DNA from: Sympetrum striolatum
Lineage: Eukaryota > Arthropoda > Insecta > Odonata > Libellulidae
Assembly: GCA_947579665.1 (NCBI GenBank)
Contig: CANPUZ010000052.1
Span: 62,001-126,000 of the forward strand
Reading direction: 5' to 3'
Length of the DNA stretch: 64,000 nucleotides
The stretch's first letter is position 1; every line of letters begins with the position of its first letter. The notes beneath the pieces were generated by a model, which saw nothing but the letters and a program-made list of their open reading frames with translations, was not told the origin of the DNA and made no database searches. Shown in pieces: positions 60,076 through 64,000 of the stretch. A program made the position numbers and the translations under genes.

Positions 60076-61621
60076 TAGTGGGCGCTCTAACGAGAAAACT
60101 ATTAGTCGTATCAATACCAAACTTCATATATAGTACTGTGGTGTGTGCTGTCAGAGTTGATTAGTTTTTGGAGTAAATCGGCCAACCGGAAGTCGAGCTT
60201 TATTCATTAAAGCTCATTTCCGGTTTTCAAAATATCTCCATAAATATGATATATACGTAAATTGTATTAATTAAAGTTTTAGATAATATAATTTACTATA
60301 ACTTTTGTATTTAATATATTTTTGTATCACCGGTTGATTAGGAGTTATTCGTGAAACACTGATAAACCGGAAGAAGATGATTATGTACTTTGTGGGCGCT
60401 CTAACATGAAAACTATTTGTCGGATCAACACTAAATTTCATATGAAGTACTTGTACTACAGTCTTTAGAGTTGATTAGTTTTTGGAGTAAATCGGTTAAA
60501 CGGAAGTTGACCTTCATTCTTCAAAGCTCATTTCCGGTCTTCAAAATATCTCCATAAATATGATATTTAGGTATATACTATTATTTATAAATGTTTTAGA
60601 AAATAAAATTTACTATAACTTTTGTATGAAACATATTTTCGTATCACTGATTGTTTAGGAGTTATTCATGAAATACTGATAAACCGGAAGTTGCTGATTA
60701 TGTACTTTGTGGGCGCTCTGGGCTCTAATGGCGAAAGGCCAGAATCATCGTTTTTCATCCAGCATGTCCCGAAAAACATTATTTATAATGTTTGTGACGT
60801 AAAAGATAATAATATATAAATTAATCACTTATTTTCCAAGTTTAGATGGAATATAGAGTTCGAAATTACTGTCGTAGATAAGTATGTACATCTTATATTT
60901 GGAGAAAGTCATGTGCTGGCCACATCAGATTTTTGAATATTGGAAAGGATTTGCAACAAAATTAGGTATATTTTTATCTGATATTAATACTAGTACCTAC
61001 AAATATTTCCCAAATATTAAAGCGATTTCAAATAAATTCACCATAGACAAGGATGAACTTATAACCTACATTGAAGCACTTAAAGAGGAATTTTTCAAAA
61101 GATGCAAAGACTTTGAGGCCTATATGCCTATGTTTTCCTTCCTCATAAAACCAGATTTAATAGATCCATTAATAATCCCATTTGATTTATCAATTTTTGA
61201 GTGGATGAATGTTTATAAGTTTGAAATGGAACTTATTGAACTAACATCTTCAGAATTATGGAAAGCAAAATTTATGGAACTACGAAAATATCTGGAAGAT
61301 CACCCTAAGGAAAAATCGACTGCTATATTAAATTGTTGGATGTCATTACCCGAAAGATTTAATTGTTTGAAGATAATTGCATTTGCTCTGCTTTCAGCTT
61401 TTGGTTCTACATATCTCTGTGAACAAATATTTTCTCATATGAAACATATTATGAGTCCACAAAGAAGTCGTTTAACGACTGAACATTCAGAATCTTGTGT
61501 GAAATTAAAAGTGACAATTTATACCCCTGGTATTGAAATATTAACTAAAGCGGTGCAGGAACAAGGGTCGCATTCAAATTTTTTAATTTGTGTTGAAATT
61601 TTATGCTGTTTTTTTAAATAA
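58770..61621 (+). pseudogene. hAT (Charlie-like) transposase, broken
   Basis: The N-terminus has a BED-type finger (CVICRTSS, then HFQRKHQ), and the next segment continues as VDESTDIND, the first catalytic aspartate region. A stop follows at about 59278, then CVTTDGAPEMVG, FHCIIH (with a stop at 59521), and HVRWLSRGNVL. Copy E of the hairpin family interrupts the frame at about 59900. After it come YWKGFATKLG and the C-terminal dimerisation segment FGSTYLCEQIFSHMK at about 61400. At least one frame change and two in-frame stops are present. Similar proteins have been adopted as host genes (ZBED5/GTF2IRD2 types), but this copy is disabled. Confidence 0.85.
59900..60934 (+). mobile_element. Hairpin-ended element, copy E (inside a hAT transposase)
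   Basis: From TTTTACTTTCTCCATATACG to GTGCTGGCCACATCAGATTT, closely matching copies A and C in reverse. It contains (GT)n at 60030-60073. It splits the hAT reading frame, and the flanks rejoin in frame at a single T5 run. Confidence 0.8.
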
Positions 61622-62303
61622 ATATCTTTATAAATAGGATAAATTTGGTATCAAATTATTCTCCTATATAACTCTGTTATGTAATGTGATGGACATAGGT
61701 ATACTATTACTTTTTGGTAAAAGGAATTAAGGTGGCACCCTGAACTATATTGTTAGAGTAGCTTGGCACACCACAGCTAGAAGGTTGCCGACGCCTAGTC
61801 TATACTATCTATTTGGTAATTGCATTCAATGATTGTGTTAATATTTGGCTTTTACGATACGTGACAACTAAAAGAAACTACATTTTAAGTTATTGTGGTA
61901 CTGTACAGTATCACGTACGTACGTACTTTCGCACGGACTATTAAAACTCTTTTTCCTTGTGAGTGGAACTTAATGAGGGTGCATCTTATATACCGTCAAA
62001 TACGGTAAGTCTCAATTTCGCAATAAATTTATTTCGTGACCGGTATCATTAAAATAAGGTTTTTACTATGTTGGTATATTACAGATGAATTTTCAATGTA
62101 ATGCAAATTATGTACTTCACAAAATTGCCTTTCTTTGTGGAATAATTAAATCAAAGAGAAAATATTACGAGAAGGAATTAGAAGAACTGTGAATTTAAAA
62201 AAACAAAGAGTTTCTTAGGAAAAAATCTATCAACTGTAGGGAACCTCCTACAGATAGTAATAAATATATAATCTAGATCAAGTTATTAGTGGACCCTTGT
62301 TGA

Positions 62304-62912
62304 GTGTCTCTGTGCAAGCTCAAATTGCAGCAAACGATTGAACAGCGGTTCGCCATCAAAGTTTGTGTTGGACTGGGGAAATTGGGTACGGAGACATTGG
62401 GCATGATTCGCCAAGAGTTTAAGGATGAAAGCATATCACAAACTGCAGTTTTTAAGTGGCACAAGCTCTTCAAAGATGGCCGAGAGAGTGTGGAGGACAA
62501 GCCCCGCGCTGGACGGCCGTCAACGCCAAGAACCGACGACAACGTGCAATGGGTGCGTGAAATGCTGAATTCATACAGTCGATTGAGTGTGTGCATCATC
62601 GCAGATCGAATTGGCATTGATAAGATGTCAGTGCACACCATTATCACTGAAAATTTGGCGATGCGACAGATCTGTGCCAAACTTGTCCCGAAGGTCTTAA
62701 CGGAGCCACACCTGCTTCAAGGTGACCGACTACCTGACAAAAATGGCATGGTGACAATTCCCCAACCCCCTTACAGTCCTGACTTGGCCCCAGCAGACTT
62801 TTCTCTATTCCCAAAAGTTAAATCCTTCCTCAAAGGACACCACCATGGGACCCTAAGTGCAGTCAAAGAAGCTTGCATGTGTACCCTTAACTCAATTAAA
62901 AATGTAGTTTGA
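62304..62912 (+). pseudogene. Mariner-family transposase, internally deleted
   Basis: The 202-codon frame has the N-terminal HTH (EQRFAIKVCVGLGKLGTETL, FKWHKLFKDGRESVEDKPRA, GRPSTPRTDDNV) and the C-terminal catalytic segment PYSPDLAPADFSLFPKVKSF. Between KVLTEPHLLQ and DRLPDKNGM about 100 residues with the first two Asp of the DDD triad are missing. Usual length is about 340 residues. The sequence resembles the source of the GVQW3-type proteins. No matching terminal repeats found nearby. Confidence 0.82.
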
Positions 62913-64000
62913 GCAATGCGTAACTCGAAGCAATTATGTTATTTTCGCATTTCTAAAGGTTTAATAGGTAAATAAGCAGGGGCTTGTTTCTGCCTTCAAT
63001 ATGACCAATTGCAGTGCATTTGGCTGTAAGAACAGATTCGTCATTTTGACAACTTTTACTGCATTGAGCCCCAATTATGAATTAGAAAAAAACATTTGCA
63101 CAAGCGGAAAATCTCTAATTACCCTGATAAGCTATTATAATGTTTGATAGACTAGCTTTATCTCATTGCGGTAAACGATTATTAAGGAATTTTTATGCCA
63201 TACTTGGTATCGATCGATTAAAAACTAAGTCGGATTAATGCATTAGAATATACATAAAATTAACATTAGAATAATCAATGAGGTTTTAATACAGTTTGCG
63301 GGAGGTTGGCAGATGATTCGTCTTTTTTAGCAGACGACACTGGCATCCGAGAAGTTTACATTGCAGGCATGTTTTATTTTCCATAATAAAAGGCATCAAG
63401 AGGACTTTGAGAAAAAAATCGAACATGATTGTTAAGTAAAAGGTTCATTTAAACTATCTGAGTCCTTGTCATAGGATAGACAAGCTCCTGAGTCCCGTAT
63501 GAGAGGAAAATAAAACCCCAAAAATACATGCAGTTAAAGGGGAGTCGGAGAAAAGTTCTCACCAGCGCTCTGCGGGTTGCGTTATTTTTGGCTTCACTTT
63601 TCTGACGATAGACTCCCCCTGTGGTATATACTATCAATGAAATGCACTGGTTAAAGTTAATTTTTGACTCATTTTCCCTAAATATCTCTTTGCTTCGACC
63701 AAAAATCTGATCAAAATGATTTTTATTTCTTTTGGGATAAATTAATACGTATATTTATACTGTTTCATTTCCATTTATATGTTGATGGTTTATTGATAGT
63801 TGTTTTTTATGTTATTAGCTAAATTATTATTCGTGAAACTCCTTCGCAAATAAATTTGTAACAGTAAAATATTGTAAATTGATTCGTTTGCGTATTATAT
63901 GATAATCACGTTTTGATAGCTAGTTTTGTGTTATTTTCGGCTTAACTTTTCTGACGGTAGACCCCCCTGTGGTACACTCACTAGGGAACACTCTACACAA
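62913..64000. other. Intron, a repeated 40-bp motif only
   Basis: TTCACTTTTCTGACGATAGA followed by CTCCCCCTGTGGTA at 63590-63625 recurs at 63943-63975 with few changes (CTTAACTTTTCTGACGGTAG). These may be ends of a short element in direct orientation. CR1 of cv-2 was not found here. Confidence 0.4.

Larger units (their letters stand above)
57950..61797 (+). mobile_element. hAT element D, nearly full-length and twice interrupted
   Basis: The ends CAGGGGTCGGCAACC and GGTTGCCGACGCCTA are inverted repeats, and the 8-bp duplication GTCTATAC flanks it at 57942-57949 and 61798-61805. The terminal sequence resembles Charlie-like hATs. It carries a recognisable transposase from 58770 to 61621. It is interrupted by copy E of the hairpin family and by a small G/C-run element at about 58075-58500. 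It is itself inserted in a TA-flanked MITE. Confidence 0.9.
57816..62005 (-). mobile_element. TA-flanked MITE, copy 3, split by hAT element D
   Basis: The ends CCGTATTTGACGGCATATAA and ATACCGTCAAATACGG are inverted repeats between TA dinucleotides (57814-57815 and 62006-62007). Without the hAT and its duplication only about 334 bp remain, so it is shorter than copies 1 and 2 and in opposite orientation. Confidence 0.8.

Noticed and set aside
55826..64000. CR1 exon and signal peptide of cv-2
   Set aside because: No minus-strand stretch here shows the CR1 cysteine pattern with splice sites; the exons most likely lie beyond the window.

Overview
The window is a stretch of an arthropod (most likely insect) nuclear genome. 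It is AT-rich, intron-dominated and packed with transposable elements. The only host gene I can identify is on the minus strand: seven internal exons of a crossveinless 2/BMPER orthologue (cv-2), a secreted BMP-binding protein with chordin-type von Willebrand factor C (CR) repeats followed by a vWD domain. The seven exons total 1,320 bp and all splice in phase. In transcription order they are 55825-55649 (CR2), 40067-39870 (CR3), 21416-21259 plus 14039-13812 (CR4), the end of 14039-13812 plus 8919-8715 (CR5), and 5641-5439 plus 3176-3026 (first part of vWD). The signal peptide and CR1 should lie beyond the right edge. The rest of vWD and the C8/TIL region should lie beyond the left edge.

Everything else is intron, mostly occupied by mobile DNA. 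I see hAT elements with 8-bp target duplications (3547-4675, nested 4230-4560, 16112-17488, 36041-36914, 57950-61797), two pogo/Tigger elements (10494-13625, 32455-33669), two internally deleted mariners (about 37 kb and 62.3 kb), two Penelope-like elements with GIY-YIG domains (15.5-17.65 kb and 41.9-44.0 kb), several 5'-truncated LINEs, a tRNA-derived SINE, several foldback or short TIR elements, and many non-autonomous Helitron-like elements. Nesting is extensive: one site at 57.8-62.0 kb is a MITE split by a hAT that was itself hit by two further elements.

The most interesting structure is at 21737-23790. A Helitron-like element has taken up about 1.65 kb of its host gene: the second vWD exon with both splice sites, its downstream intron and part of an intronic LINE. 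The copy is in opposite orientation to the gene, inside an upstream intron of that same gene. The copied exon differs from the functional one at one base in 151. The transcript therefore carries a 1.4-kb inverted repeat, including coding sequence, with arms about 18.6 kb apart.

A second notable item is a family of five 0.7-1.05-kb elements without coding capacity. They have a hairpin at one end, a conserved box at the other and internal direct repeats, and two copies can be compared with their empty target sites. I could not assign this family with certainty; Helitron/Helentron-type is my best guess.

I see no real tRNA or rRNA gene and no CRISPR array. Introns between the listed elements hold AT-rich sequence in which I recognise nothing.
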